From M3007 sp964484205 (GTDB taxonomy: Bacteria > Bacteroidota > Bacteroidia > Chitinophagales > Saprospiraceae), in assembly GCA_964484205.1 (NCBI GenBank), contig CAZAEZ010000005.1:124001-188000 (forward strand): a stretch of DNA of 64,000 nt, read 5' to 3'. The notes beneath the pieces are model-generated. The model was not told the origin of the DNA and ran no database searches. It was given only the letters and a program-made list of their open reading frames with translations. Shown piece after piece: positions 7,699-16,673 of the stretch (its first letter is position 1; each line of letters starts with the position of its first letter). A program made the translations under genes and the position numbers.

Positions 7699-9429
7699 TC
7701 ACCGCCGGACCACAAAATTCTCCAACACCAGCATATCCATACTGGTCCGGCAAAAACAATCCAACGCCTCTTCCGGCGTATTCACGATCGGCTCGTTTTC
7801 ATTAAACGAGGTATTAAGCAACACCGGCACGCCGGTTTTCCGGTAAAACGCCGAGATCAGTCCGTAGTACCTGGGATTGTCCTGCCGGGCTACCGTTTGC
7901 AAACGCCCTGTTCCGTCAACATGCGTGACAGCCGGAATCAGCCCTCGTTTGTCAGCGCGAATGCGATACACTTTTTCCATAAACGGCACCTCGTCCGGAT
8001 TTTCAAAAAAATCCTCGGCAAACTCAGCCAAAATCGAAGGCGCAAAGGGCCGGAAACTTTCCCGGCGTTTGATTTTTTTATTGAGCAATTCCCGGGCATC
8101 GGCCCGGCGTGGATCGGCAAGGATGGAGCGGTTGCCCAGGGCCCGCGGACCAAATTCGGCCCGTCCCTGAAACCAGCCTACCACGCCGCCGTTGACCAGG
8201 CAGTCGGATACCAGTTCAAATAACGGAACATCAGGCAGGCACTGAAATGAAATGGCCCGGTTTTTCAAGGCGCTTTGAATTGCTTGCGGATTTGCCCGGG
8301 CGCCGGTGTAAGCCTGGTGTGTAAAGCCAGGCCGCGGGTAATTGTTTTTTTGGTGAAAAACGTACAACGCCGCGCCGATACCGGTGCCGGCATCATGGCC
8401 GGCCGGCGGAACGAACAGCCGTTCCATGGGAGTATTTTCCCTGATTTTTCCGTTGGCGACCGAGTTTTGTGCCACACCACCTGCGAGGCATAAATTTTTC
8501 AATCCGGTTTTTTGATGGAGGTCATGGACGAGGTGAAACAAAACCGTTTCGCACATTTTCTGGATGGAGGCAGCCAGGTCGGCATGTTGCTCGCCGACCC
8601 GTTCGCCGGCCTTGCGCGCCGGCCCGAATTGTTTGATCACTTGTTCGGAAAAAAGTGTCCCGATGGTGGGTGCGCCGGCGTTCCAGTTCATTGGAACGCC
8701 TTCTTTGAAATGGCGGAAAAAACGGCTGTTCAGTTCAAACAGGCCATCGGGCTTAAGGCGGATCACCTCCAGTAGTTTTTCAAAAAACACCGGTTTGCCG
8801 TAGGACGCCAAACCCATCACCTTGTACTCGTCGCCGTAGTTGGGAAAACCCAGGAACTGCGTGAATGCCGTGTAAAATATGCCCAGCGAATGTGGATAAG
8901 AAATGCTATCCAGCACCTTGATCTTGTTGCCGTGCCCAACGGCGCGCATGGTGGAAGAAAAATCGCCCATGCCATCCACCGAGAGTAAAGCTGCCTGCTC
9001 AAAAGGTGAAACATAAAACGCTGACGCCAGGTGGCTCCGGTGATGCTCCACAAATTCGACCCGGGCGTTCCAGGTCGACGGGTTCAGGCCAAAAGCCGAG
9101 GCCAAATCCTGCTTCAGGGAAGTAATACTTACGGCATTTTTTGCCCGGTTGGTCAAAACGGACGGGTTGATTCCCTGCGTTGCCAGGTGCCAAATTTTGG
9201 CTCCGATTTTTGCGTAGGGATCGCGGGAAACCGCCAATACTTCTACCTGTTCGAGGCTGATGCCGGCTTCATCCAGACAAAAGTGGATGGCTTCAACCGG
9301 CAAGCCCGCCCAGTGTTTTATGCGCCGGATGCGTTCCTCTTCAATGGCGGCAATCAGCGCTGTGTTGCGATACAATGCCGCCGCTGAATCGCCGTGGTAG
9401 GCATTGATTCCCAAGGTGTACTTAGCCAT
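7699..9429 (-). CDS. Carbamoyltransferase (NodU/CmcH family)
   Basis: This enzyme transfers a carbamoyl group from carbamoyl phosphate, through a carbamoyl-adenylate, to a sugar hydroxyl. The 576 residues match the two-part family: an N-terminal Kae1-like domain (MAKYTLGINAYHGDSAAAL, metal-binding EHHRSHLASAFY, LSVDGMGD) and a C-terminal YrdC-like domain (FQGRAEFGPRALGNRSILADPR, VPVLLNTSFN). Its ATG overlaps the methyltransferase stop by 8 bp, so the two are translationally linked. In a capsule locus the likely acceptor is a sugar of the repeat unit or its nucleotide-linked precursor; which one cannot be read from the sequence. Confidence 0.92.
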   Translation of the reverse strand: MAKYTLGINAYHGDSAAALYRNTALIAAIEEERIRRIKHWAGLPVEAIHFCLDEAGISLEQVEVLAVSRDPYAKIGAKIWHLATQGINPSVLTNRAKNAVSITSLKQDLASAFGLNPSTWNARVEFVEHHRSHLASAFYVSPFEQAALLSVDGMGDFSSTMRAVGHGNKIKVLDSISYPHSLGIFYTAFTQFLGFPNYGDEYKVMGLASYGKPVFFEKLLEVIRLKPDGLFELNSRFFRHFKEGVPMNWNAGAPTIGTLFSEQVIKQFGPARKAGERVGEQHADLAASIQKMCETVLFHLVHDLHQKTGLKNLCLAGGVAQNSVANGKIRENTPMERLFVPPAGHDAGTGIGAALYVFHQKNNYPRPGFTHQAYTGARANPQAIQSALKNRAISFQCLPDVPLFELVSDCLVNGGVVGWFQGRAEFGPRALGNRSILADPRRADARELLNKKIKRRESFRPFAPSILAEFAEDFFENPDEVPFMEKVYRIRADKRGLIPAVTHVDGTGRLQTVARQDNPRYYGLISAFYRKTGVPVLLNTSFNENEPIVNTPEEALDCFCRTSMDMLVLENFVVRR

Positions 9430-10060
9430 TGGAATTAATTTCTGCTTTTATCAGCATGGATTTCCACAGGAAGGGCAGGCGACCGGCGCCCCGGAAGACG
9501 GTTACCGTAAATCCGCTTTCGCGAAGCAGGCTGCTCAGGGTTTTGCGCGACCAGAATTTGATGTGACCGCCATCCCAAAGCGCGGTGAAGTGTTTGTCCA
9601 AACTGCCACTGACAGCCAGCGCCAGGTTTTTCCAGTAGCCGTGGTAAGGCGTCGACAGGAGGAGCTGTTTCCTGCCAGGTGTTTCGCAGAGCACGTTTTT
9701 ACAAAAATTGAGAAAATCGCGCGGTGCGTACAAATGTTCAATCACTTCCGTGGAAATGATCGTGTCGAAAACCAGCGCAGCAAGCGGTTCCGGCAGGTTG
9801 TTTTTTTGAAGGTCTTGCACAAAAAAATGTCCGGGCAGCTGCCGGTTGGCCAACGCTATGCCTTCCGTGGACGCATCGATTCCGTAAACCTGGTAGCCCA
9901 ACCGATGTAGTGCCAGCGCGAGCGAGCCGTTGCCGCAACCAATATCCAGGATGCACCGGTTTTTATCCGGCCGGAGCATCCGGGTGAGTACCGGCAGAAT
10001 GTAGCGGTGCGCATGATTCGGGGCAGTAGTTTTATAGCCGTATTCGCGGTAGGATTGCAT
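9422..10060 (-). CDS. Class I SAM-dependent methyltransferase
   Basis: This 212-residue protein has a Methyltransf_11/23-type Rossmann fold: motif I is CILDIGCGNGSLALAL (residues ~37-52), followed by YGIDAS, then IISTEVIEHLYAPRDFL, a common feature of methyltransferases in sugar and cell-envelope loci. It probably methylates a sugar of the capsule repeat unit or caps the chain. It is 3 bp from the upstream GT2 gene and overlaps the carbamoyltransferase start, so decoration enzymes are grouped. The acceptor atom is unknown; UbiE/UbiG-like quinone methylation is less likely given the context. Confidence 0.85.
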   Translation of the reverse strand: MQSYREYGYKTTAPNHAHRYILPVLTRMLRPDKNRCILDIGCGNGSLALALHRLGYQVYGIDASTEGIALANRQLPGHFFVQDLQKNNLPEPLAALVFDTIISTEVIEHLYAPRDFLNFCKNVLCETPGRKQLLLSTPYHGYWKNLALAVSGSLDKHFTALWDGGHIKFWSRKTLSSLLRESGFTVTVFRGAGRLPFLWKSMLIKAEINSNG

Positions 10061-10063
10061 GGT

Positions 10064-10918
10064 TCAGGGTTTTTGCTGCTGTTCCTGCTGCCGGATTTCG
10101 TAGTACATGGCATCCACCAAAAACCGGAACCAGCAGGCTTGAAGAAAATGAAAGATCAGGCCGGGCATACCATCCAAAAAGCCCAGCCGGATAAAATAGC
10201 GATAGAAAAAATAGAGAAAAGCGCGCAGGAACAGCGGGCTTCTATCAAAAACACGGGTTTTCAGCCAACGCCGGCGCTCTATGGCATTTCCACCAAAACG
10301 CGCAGTTACCTCGCCGGTTTGTCCGGCAGCAGCAACCCGTTCTTTTGCCTCCGCCAGGGCCCACCGGCTGTGGGCGGCTGTAAATTCGCTGAGGTTGTGG
10401 GCTACGTGATCAATAAAATCAATCCTGGCAGCCGCTTTTTCGATTTCGCCTGCGCAAACAAAGTGCTGATCGTACGCTTTCGCTTCGCAGTGTCCCATGG
10501 CACGGCGGAAAAGGCGCAGGTGAAAGTTAGGATAATGCCCGCCATGGCGCATCCAGCGATTCATAAAAAAAGTGCGGCGGCTGAACATAAACCCGTTTGC
10601 TGCGGTGTTGGGGTCAAAATCAGAGATCAGCCAGTTGGCCATTTCCGGTGTCAACCGCTCACCGGCGTCAAGATGCAGCACCCATTCGGTCTGGAATGGC
10701 GCGTTTTCCTGCGCCCAGTTGCGTTGCTGTGCGTAATTTTCAAAAGGATGTAGCGCGATGGCGACCTTGCGGGAAGCGAGTATCTCCAGGGTCCGGTCGG
10801 TCGAGCCGGAATCCACCACAAAAACGGGGATGCCGGTCAACGCCTGCAAACTATCGAGGCAGGTGTCGATGTTTTTTTCTTCGTTGAAGGTTAGCAGGAT
10901 GACACTCAGGCGGGACAT
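10064..10918 (-). CDS. Glycosyltransferase family 2 (WaaE/KdtX-like)
   Basis: This 284-residue GT-A enzyme has the start MSRLSVILLTFNEEKNIDTCL, the substrate strand FVVDSGSTDRT, a DAGE motif in place of the usual DxD (HLDAGERLT), and a C-terminal region rich in aromatics and hydrophobics (FLYFFYRYFIRLGFLDGMPGL) that resembles the membrane-associating tail of WaaE-like LPS/capsule glucosyltransferases. It overlaps the next upstream GT4 gene by one base. The role is transfer of one sugar in the repeat unit; the donor cannot be named. Confidence 0.87.
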   Translation of the reverse strand: MSRLSVILLTFNEEKNIDTCLDSLQALTGIPVFVVDSGSTDRTLEILASRKVAIALHPFENYAQQRNWAQENAPFQTEWVLHLDAGERLTPEMANWLISDFDPNTAANGFMFSRRTFFMNRWMRHGGHYPNFHLRLFRRAMGHCEAKAYDQHFVCAGEIEKAAARIDFIDHVAHNLSEFTAAHSRWALAEAKERVAAAGQTGEVTARFGGNAIERRRWLKTRVFDRSPLFLRAFLYFFYRYFIRLGFLDGMPGLIFHFLQACWFRFLVDAMYYEIRQQEQQQKP

Positions 10919-12054
10919 TACAACGTGGCGTATAGTTTCAGATAGTTTTTTGCCAGATGCTGCGGATCAAAATCCTGTTGAATAATTGCCGGCGCTTGTT
11001 GTCGTATTTGCTTGCGGCGGGATTTTGCGGCAACGGCCTGTTGCAATGTTTCCCGAAGGGATTCGGTTCGAGGGGGACATACCCAGCCCAGATTTTGTTT
11101 TTCGACATAGTCCGACAAACCCACCTGATCGCTCAACAAAACCGGCGTGCCCAGCGCCAGGGCCTCGAGGGCGACGTTGGCAAAATTCTCGTTGTGCGAG
11201 GGAAGCACCAACAGGTCGGCGCCGGCCAGCAAGCGCCATTTTTCCGGGCCGTCCACCCAGCCCAGCCAGGCTACGTTTTTCTGCAAACCCAATGCGGCAA
11301 TTTGCTTTTTTATAAAACTGGAATACAGTTCGGAGCCTTTTCCGGCAATTGAAAGCTGCCAAGCGCCTTCCAGGCCGGCAAGCGCCTGGATCAGGATATC
11401 CAGCCCTTTTTTCGGATCGATCCGGGAGAGAAATAAAATCTGAAACTTCGGATGCTCAACTGCATCGGTCGGGGCTGCCAATGCCGGCAATTCGATGCAA
11501 TTCGGCAGCACAACGCACCGGTTTTTGGGGTGCAGTTTTTGAAGTTCGCGGGCTTCCTGGGCAGCGGTCGCATGCAGCACGGCACCCCGGAGCAGCCAAC
11601 GGCCGGCAGTTATTTGAAACGCTTTCCGAATGGGACTTTTCAACGTAAACGGGCTGAGCATGCCGCGCGGGCTGACCAACAAACGCACGCGTTGCCAACG
11701 GCAGATCAGTGCGGTTCCGAATGCCACCCAATTCCACCAGGAATGCAGGTGAACGATTTGTACCTGCCGGGCTGTCTTCCAGAGATGCATCCAAAGCGAT
11801 GGACTGAAGTGGCCGTGGTCGCCGGTCCAGCGCCGGAAATACCAAACCTGTACGCCGGCCACGTCCGTCGGTTGTGCAGTTGGCAAGTCCAATTCATCCG
11901 GGCCGTTGGCAATGGTGGTGAATACGGAAACGCGGGCATTGCTGCGAACTTGCTCTTCGGCCAGCCGGGACACCGAAATTGTCGGGCCGCCGTAGTACTG
12001 CGCGGGTTTGTAGGCCGGAATGATGTGCAGCACATCCATGGGAGGCATGTTCAT
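10918..12054 (-). CDS. Glycosyltransferase family 4
   Basis: This 378-residue GT-B enzyme has an N-terminal acceptor domain with the glycine-rich loop PAQYYGGPTISVSRLAEE and a C-terminal Glycos_transf_1 domain: ILFLSRIDPKKGLDILIQAL, then LVLPSHNENFANVALEALALGTPVLLS, which contains the E-x7-E nucleotide-sugar motif. The ATG overlaps the stop of the next upstream GT4 gene by four bases, giving tight coupling. It belongs to the run of repeat-unit assembly enzymes. The family is secure; specificity is unknown. Confidence 0.9.
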   Translation of the reverse strand: MNMPPMDVLHIIPAYKPAQYYGGPTISVSRLAEEQVRSNARVSVFTTIANGPDELDLPTAQPTDVAGVQVWYFRRWTGDHGHFSPSLWMHLWKTARQVQIVHLHSWWNWVAFGTALICRWQRVRLLVSPRGMLSPFTLKSPIRKAFQITAGRWLLRGAVLHATAAQEARELQKLHPKNRCVVLPNCIELPALAAPTDAVEHPKFQILFLSRIDPKKGLDILIQALAGLEGAWQLSIAGKGSELYSSFIKKQIAALGLQKNVAWLGWVDGPEKWRLLAGADLLVLPSHNENFANVALEALALGTPVLLSDQVGLSDYVEKQNLGWVCPPRTESLRETLQQAVAAKSRRKQIRQQAPAIIQQDFDPQHLAKNYLKLYATL

Positions 12055-13250
12055 TGCAGCGGGATTTTTTCCCGGTGGGCGATTTCGGCCAGTGCGGCCG
12101 TGAGTTGTTCCTGGTAATGCGCCCAGGTGTATTGGCGGGCAATTTGCTGCGCTTTTTTACCCCGGGTTTCGATTTCTGCCCGGTTTTCAAGCAATTTTTC
12201 AAGGCAGGCCTGCAATGCCGGCAGGTCATTGGCCGGGATTACCCAGCCGCCGCCCTGCCGCACCGCGTCTTTGGCGCCGGTATTTTCAGTCACGATTGCG
12301 GGCGTCCCGCAGGCCATGGCTTCGAGTACGGTTTGCGCCCAGGAGTCGAGCAGGGAAGGGAAAACGAATACATCGGCTTCCTGGTAATGTCGCACCAGTG
12401 CGTCGTGGTGTTGAAACGGCAAATACGTGAACAAACCGGCATGCCTGCGCAGCAAATCGGCGGCATCGCCCATGGGCCCGATTAACTGAAGTGTTGCCGT
12501 TTTTGGGGGCAGGTTTTGCACGGTGCGCAGCAAAAGTTCCAGGCCTTTCCGGCGCATGATCGTCCCGACGAAAAGTAACCGAAGCGGACCGGTTTGCGCA
12601 TACTGAACTTTTGGCGAAAAGCGCTCCGGGTCAATGCCGAGATTGACGGTAAACAGCCGGGAAGCCGGCCACCCGTTTTTGATCATCGAGTCGGCGGCGA
12701 AAGTGGACAGGGTGCAGATATAATCGGTGTATTGCAGCGCCGCTGCTTTTCGGGGGTTGACCAGTGTGGCTTCAGCATGCAGTCGTTGGGGCGAAAAAAA
12801 CCAGCGTCCATACCGAAGGATGTCCTCGTGGTGAATTTGCGCCAGGTCGAGGAGGGTGGTTTTGCCCAGTTTTTTGGCCGTTTTCAAGGTTGCCCGATTG
12901 GTATTTTCATACGTGATGATCAGTTGCGCCGTGGATGCACGCAGTTTTTTTGCAACAGCTTTGTCAAACAGATCGCCGGTCCGACGGCTGATGCCGGGGA
13001 ACCGGTGGCGCAGCAGCCGTTCGAGAAAAAACAGGATCGGGAAGTGTGCAATCGCTCTTGCCGGAATTTTATCAAAAGCCCGTTTTCGAAATACAGGGCG
13101 CAAAAACTTCGGGAATTTATTGGCGGCCAGGCTTGTGTAAAACCGGCCCAGCCAGCCTTGCCGGTCGAGCACCGACAGCAGTGCAGCGGTGTATTGGCGC
13201 CCGAAATTACTGACGAGGATTTTCATGCGGCGGGCAGGGTTGTTTGTCAA
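12051..13250 (-). CDS. Glycosyltransferase family 4
   Basis: This 399-residue GT-B glycosyltransferase has a C-terminal Glycos_transf_1 domain: LLFVGTIMRRKGLELLLRTV, followed by VFVFPSLLDSWAQTVLEAMACGTPAIVTENTGAKD with the E-x7-E type motif. The N-terminal half lacks an obvious glycine-rich loop but carries DLAQIHHEDILRYGRWFF. The start MTNNPARRMKILVSNFG at 13250 overlaps the wzy stop by four bases; the internal ATG at 13226 (MKILVSNFG) is an equally good start. The role is assembly of the capsule repeat unit; donor unknown. Confidence 0.88.
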   Translation of the reverse strand: MTNNPARRMKILVSNFGRQYTAALLSVLDRQGWLGRFYTSLAANKFPKFLRPVFRKRAFDKIPARAIAHFPILFFLERLLRHRFPGISRRTGDLFDKAVAKKLRASTAQLIITYENTNRATLKTAKKLGKTTLLDLAQIHHEDILRYGRWFFSPQRLHAEATLVNPRKAAALQYTDYICTLSTFAADSMIKNGWPASRLFTVNLGIDPERFSPKVQYAQTGPLRLLFVGTIMRRKGLELLLRTVQNLPPKTATLQLIGPMGDAADLLRRHAGLFTYLPFQHHDALVRHYQEADVFVFPSLLDSWAQTVLEAMACGTPAIVTENTGAKDAVRQGGGWVIPANDLPALQACLEKLLENRAEIETRGKKAQQIARQYTWAHYQEQLTAALAEIAHREKIPLQ

Positions 13251-14479
13251 TTATTGGAATACCGTTGGTGGTAGCACCAGTCCAAAAACGCGAGGCCCAG
13301 CGCATAGAAAATAATATTGTAAATATTAAATACAATATGCGTGAAGAAAATAATATAGAATGCAATAAAGGCTTTATAGAAAAACGGCATCCGGAACAAA
13401 TAGAACAGGTACAACATAATGCCTGTTCGCAAAAAAAACAGCAAAAAGCCGCCTTCGATCACGATGCGTTCGGGTTCTTCTTCGTAGCCGCCATATTCCT
13501 GCACAAAATGCGACTCTCCCCAGATAAGCCTGGCGCCCTGGTATGTGCCGCCGAGCCCGGTTCCAAACAGCGGGTATTTTCCCCTGAAATCAATTACTTC
13601 GCCGATAACACCGATCGTGCGCCGGTCGTATTCCTTATTGGTAAAACCGTCTTCAATGCGCGAATAGAAATTTTTCCAGGCCTCCTGAACGAACAGCTCT
13701 GTTTTATAAACCCAGATGCCGGCAATTGCCATAACGAGGAAGGCCAAATAGGGTTTTATGCTATTGCTGATCCGCAACATGTACCCGATCGTAAAAGTTG
13801 TGAAAACCAAGGCAACCGCTAATGATGCGCGCGAACCGGAGATAACATTGGCAAAAAGCGTAAACCCAAGCAAAATAAAAATCCAAAGCGATGAAGCACG
13901 CCGGAGCACCAACCCCCAGATCCACAAACTGACAAAAAACAACCACGCATTGTACCCAGAAACATAACTGAATGTGCCGGTTACCCGGGCGGCTTCGCCC
14001 ACATAGGCCACATGCCGGATACCTTCGGCGGCATACCGGTTGATTTCATGCGTGCGGGGTGCGCTGTATTGAAAAATGCTGAGCGCAATTTCAACAATGA
14101 AAATCAAGACCAACACCCATTGCAGTTTTTTCCAGGGATAAAGCCGGCTGTTTTCCAGGTAGTGGAAGCCGATCAGGAAAAAACCCAGGTGCAGAATAAT
14201 TCCAAAAAAACCGTGGTAAAAACTCAGATTAATCGGATTGGCAGCCAGGAGTACGAGGACCCCTGAAAAACCCGACAACAAAGGCAAAAACTGCCTTTTT
14301 GTGCCCGGCGCCAGGAAATAATACAGCCAGGGGATGAACACCTGCCCGGCCAGCAGGTAGTTGCTCAGTGCCGTGCCGGGAATCAGCCATTTGCGAATCG
14401 AGCCGTTGAATACCGTGTAAAACAGGCAGAAAATGATCAGCCAGTACAGTTGGTTCTGCTGTTTTTTTTCGCGCGTCAT
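13247..14479 (-). CDS. wzy: O-antigen/capsule polymerase-like membrane protein (Wzy)
   Basis: This 410-residue protein has about ten to eleven hydrophobic helices and a large periplasmic loop late in the chain (about 300-370) containing RRTIGVIGEVIDFRGKYPLFGTGLGGTYQG, the O-antigen ligase/polymerase (Wzy_C-like) pattern in which a conserved G-x-G follows a hydrophilic loop. It is the only such protein in the locus, so it most likely polymerises repeat units at the periplasmic face. The open frame extends to 14536, but the ATG at 14479 overlaps the previous stop in ATGA and gives MTREKKQQNQLYWL, a normal start. Sequence identity among Wzy proteins is poor, so a ligase role cannot be excluded. 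Confidence 0.8.
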   Translation of the reverse strand: MTREKKQQNQLYWLIIFCLFYTVFNGSIRKWLIPGTALSNYLLAGQVFIPWLYYFLAPGTKRQFLPLLSGFSGVLVLLAANPINLSFYHGFFGIILHLGFFLIGFHYLENSRLYPWKKLQWVLVLIFIVEIALSIFQYSAPRTHEINRYAAEGIRHVAYVGEAARVTGTFSYVSGYNAWLFFVSLWIWGLVLRRASSLWIFILLGFTLFANVISGSRASLAVALVFTTFTIGYMLRISNSIKPYLAFLVMAIAGIWVYKTELFVQEAWKNFYSRIEDGFTNKEYDRRTIGVIGEVIDFRGKYPLFGTGLGGTYQGARLIWGESHFVQEYGGYEEEPERIVIEGGFLLFFLRTGIMLYLFYLFRMPFFYKAFIAFYIIFFTHIVFNIYNIIFYALGLAFLDWCYHQRYSNN

Positions 14480-15606
14480 GCGCCGGTATTGCGGTTGTTT
14501 AAAATGTGCAGGTAGCGATTGGCAAGCACGGCCCAAGCCAAATGATTGTCGTAAAGCGCCCGGCTGGATGCGCCAAGTGCCTCGCGGAGTTCCGGTTGTT
14601 GAAGCAGTGTTTTTATGGCAGATTTCAGCTTGTCTGCGTTTGGCCGCTCGACGAGAAAAATGTTTTTCCCGTGTTCCAATAGCGCATTATTGAGATTTCC
14701 CCGTGTGCCAACAATGGGCAAACCTGCCGCACAGGCTGCCGCCAGCGACCCGCTTTTGTTCGAACTGCCGCCATGTCCGTTCGGGCTCACCGGGTCGGGT
14801 AAAATGAACAGATCGGCGGTTTGAAGGCAGGCGCTGATTTCGGCCGGTATCAAATATCCTGTTGGTTTGGCGAACGGAAACTGTTGCAGGTCCACCGGGG
14901 TCCGGTTTTTTCCACAAATAAGCAGACGCAGGTTGGGGAAATCGGGGAGCAGTTGCTGCACCGCAAGCAGCAAACTCCGGATATCCCGATCGCCGAAAGT
15001 GCAAAGCACCGGGCCACGGCCATGCGTCGCCCGGCGCTGCCATTCCTGTTGCCCGGCAAGATCGACCGGCCCGGGGATAACATTCGGGCCAACGGGAATA
15101 ATCGCAGTTTGCTCCCGGTACGCACCGAGCAGGCGCGCGTACAGTTCAATACTGGTCATCGTTTTGTCCGAATACCGGCAAAGCGCCTGGGCAATCCGGT
15201 GCTGGGCGCTTCCGATCAGGCAGGAGCGGATATCGTGTTTCCGGACTTTTACTTCGTGAAACATGGTGAAAACCCGATACCCGCCTTTTTTTAGTGCATG
15301 GACCAATCCGGGGAGCCCCAGGGGCAGGCCATGCCGTTGAAAACCGGTAGGGACGTACTGAATGCCGATCCAGTCGGGGTTTATTTTTGGCAACAAGCCG
15401 AGGATATCCCTGCGGGCTTTTTTGTCCCAGGATTCAATAATTGGATGCACCGACACCTGCGCAGGTAGCTCCATCGAATGTTGTGCCCTGCAAATAATGT
15501 GCACCTGTACGCCGGAATGACTGAGGGCTTGTGCCAAATTAAACGTATAGTCGCCTACACCATCGACGGCCGGGGGAAATCGGTTGCAGAGGAGTAAAAG
15601 CGTCAT
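14476..15606 (-). CDS. Glycosyltransferase family 4
   Basis: This 376-residue GT-B enzyme begins MTLLLLCNRFPPAVDGVGDYTFNLA, with the acceptor-domain glycine motif, and ends with a Glycos_transf_1-type domain (FILPDPVSPNGHGGSSNKSGSLAAACAAGLPIVGTRG). The second half of the E-x7-E motif is replaced by SGSLAAACAAG, so the donor-binding pocket departs from the usual pattern. Its start overlaps the next upstream stop by one base, and it is coupled to wzy through an ATGA overlap. The role in repeat-unit assembly is inferred from context. Confidence 0.85.
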   Translation of the reverse strand: MTLLLLCNRFPPAVDGVGDYTFNLAQALSHSGVQVHIICRAQHSMELPAQVSVHPIIESWDKKARRDILGLLPKINPDWIGIQYVPTGFQRHGLPLGLPGLVHALKKGGYRVFTMFHEVKVRKHDIRSCLIGSAQHRIAQALCRYSDKTMTSIELYARLLGAYREQTAIIPVGPNVIPGPVDLAGQQEWQRRATHGRGPVLCTFGDRDIRSLLLAVQQLLPDFPNLRLLICGKNRTPVDLQQFPFAKPTGYLIPAEISACLQTADLFILPDPVSPNGHGGSSNKSGSLAAACAAGLPIVGTRGNLNNALLEHGKNIFLVERPNADKLKSAIKTLLQQPELREALGASSRALYDNHLAWAVLANRYLHILNNRNTGA

Positions 15607-16634
15607 TAGGACCCGATCAGGCGGCCGAAAAGAATGGCAATTTTTAGATTGATCAGGCGGAAAAAAAACTCGAACCGGCTGTTTGCGTACAGATCAATTG
15701 GCTTGCGTGCGAATTTGAAATACAAGCGGTCTGCACTGGTTGGCCGGTTGCCGGTTCGAAGGAGGTGTTTCATAAAGTTTTTTTTCCAGGGTTTCGGATT
15801 CCCAATTGCATGGGCCATGATATACCCGCCGGGAATAAAATCCATGGCATTTTTATCGGCAATGGAAAGCGGATGCGTCGTGCGGTCTTTTGCAATATTT
15901 AAAGCGTCCTGGTCGGGCATGTGAAAGCGGTAGCTTCGGTCTTTCACGCCGATTAAATTCCGTTCGGCGATGTCTTCCTGGATCAGACTTTGAATGTATT
16001 TCCAGTCTGTGAGAAATGATTTACAGGATTTGTGCAAGCCGATAAAGCCTCCGTTCACATAACAGTTGTCCTTGGCAAGCAGCGTAGCGCCTTTTTTTGA
16101 GAGGTATTCCGTCCATTCCAACCGGATCGGGTGGGTTTTGGAAAACGGCGAACCGACATCTTCGCAGAGTGCAATGCCATGCGTTGTCCATTGCTCGAAA
16201 AAGGACCAGTTTGCTTTCAGTAAAATATCCGGATCGAAATAATACATGCATTCGGTATCGGGGCAATAATTGTCCCAAATTGAAAGCATGAAATCCGGTT
16301 TTTGGAAGGTGAAATGCACCGGGTTTTCCTGCCGGATAAAAACCAGTTTAATATTTTTTTCTATCAGAAATGTATTTTCCGGGCCTTCAGTTTGGCTCAT
16401 GTTCCCGTTTGGCTGTGCGGGGGGCCAAGTGAGGGGGTGACTGCCAGTCACCCCCTCACTATCAGCCTGCTGGGAACATGAGCCGTCAGTTTTGTATCTG
16501 TCTGCCCATTTGGGCATACTCCCGCGAAAACCGGCCCAAACGGTTCCGGAAAACCCGGCGTTGGCCAGCGAATTGAGAAAGGCGCCCAGACCGTAATGGT
16601 AATGGCCTTCAAACAAGGTACAAATGTGGTTCAT
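15606..16634 (-). CDS. GT-A-like glycosyltransferase-type protein with an in-frame palindrome insertion
   Basis: This 342-residue protein begins MNHICTLFEGHYHYGLGAFLNSLA and contains YYFDPDILLK (a D-x-D-like metal site) and YVNGGFIGLHKS, features of nucleotide-diphospho-sugar transferases of the GT8/GT-A type. No family is certain. The frame is open to 16664, but those extra ten codons read through the palindrome at 16641-16673, so I start at 16634. Residues ~51-80 are encoded by a nested inverted repeat (outer arms 16394-16406 and 16472-16484, inner arms 16428-16442 and 16446-16460) and read GSCSQQADSEGVTGSHPLT; this block interrupts otherwise normal sequence and looks inserted without breaking the frame. 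The gene lies between wzx and a GT4 gene. Confidence 0.7.
   Translation of the reverse strand: MNHICTLFEGHYHYGLGAFLNSLANAGFSGTVWAGFRGSMPKWADRYKTDGSCSQQADSEGVTGSHPLTWPPAQPNGNMSQTEGPENTFLIEKNIKLVFIRQENPVHFTFQKPDFMLSIWDNYCPDTECMYYFDPDILLKANWSFFEQWTTHGIALCEDVGSPFSKTHPIRLEWTEYLSKKGATLLAKDNCYVNGGFIGLHKSCKSFLTDWKYIQSLIQEDIAERNLIGVKDRSYRFHMPDQDALNIAKDRTTHPLSIADKNAMDFIPGGYIMAHAIGNPKPWKKNFMKHLLRTGNRPTSADRLYFKFARKPIDLYANSRFEFFFRLINLKIAILFGRLIGS
16394..16484. repeat. Nested inverted repeat inside a coding frame
   Basis: The inner part is AGTGAGGGGGTGACT-GCC-AGTCACCCCCTCACT (15-bp perfect arms at 16428-16442 and 16446-16460). The outer arms GGCTCATGTTCCC and GGGAACATGAGCC (13 bp, perfect) enclose it. It belongs to the palindrome group at 16641, 18000, 25951 and 38521, sharing the inner stem with the copy at 25951. 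It keeps the host frame open. Confidence 0.85.
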
Positions 16635-16640
16635 GGTTAT

Positions 16641-16673
16641 AGTGATGGGGTGACTGCGAGTCACCCCCTCTCT
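16641..16673. repeat. Palindrome at the wzx/GT junction
   Basis: Arms AGTGATGGGGTGACT and AGTCACCCCCTCTCT (two mismatches) flank GCG. The wzx stop codon (16661-16663) lies inside it, so the last wzx residues (QERG) come from the repeat, and a false ATG for the next gene at 16664 also comes from it. Same group as 16428, 18000, 25951 and 38521. Confidence 0.8.

Noticed and set aside
16634..16664. Upstream ATG for the glycosyltransferase-type gene
   Set aside because: The ten extra codons come from the palindrome at 16641-16673; the ATG at 16634 gives a normal N-terminus.
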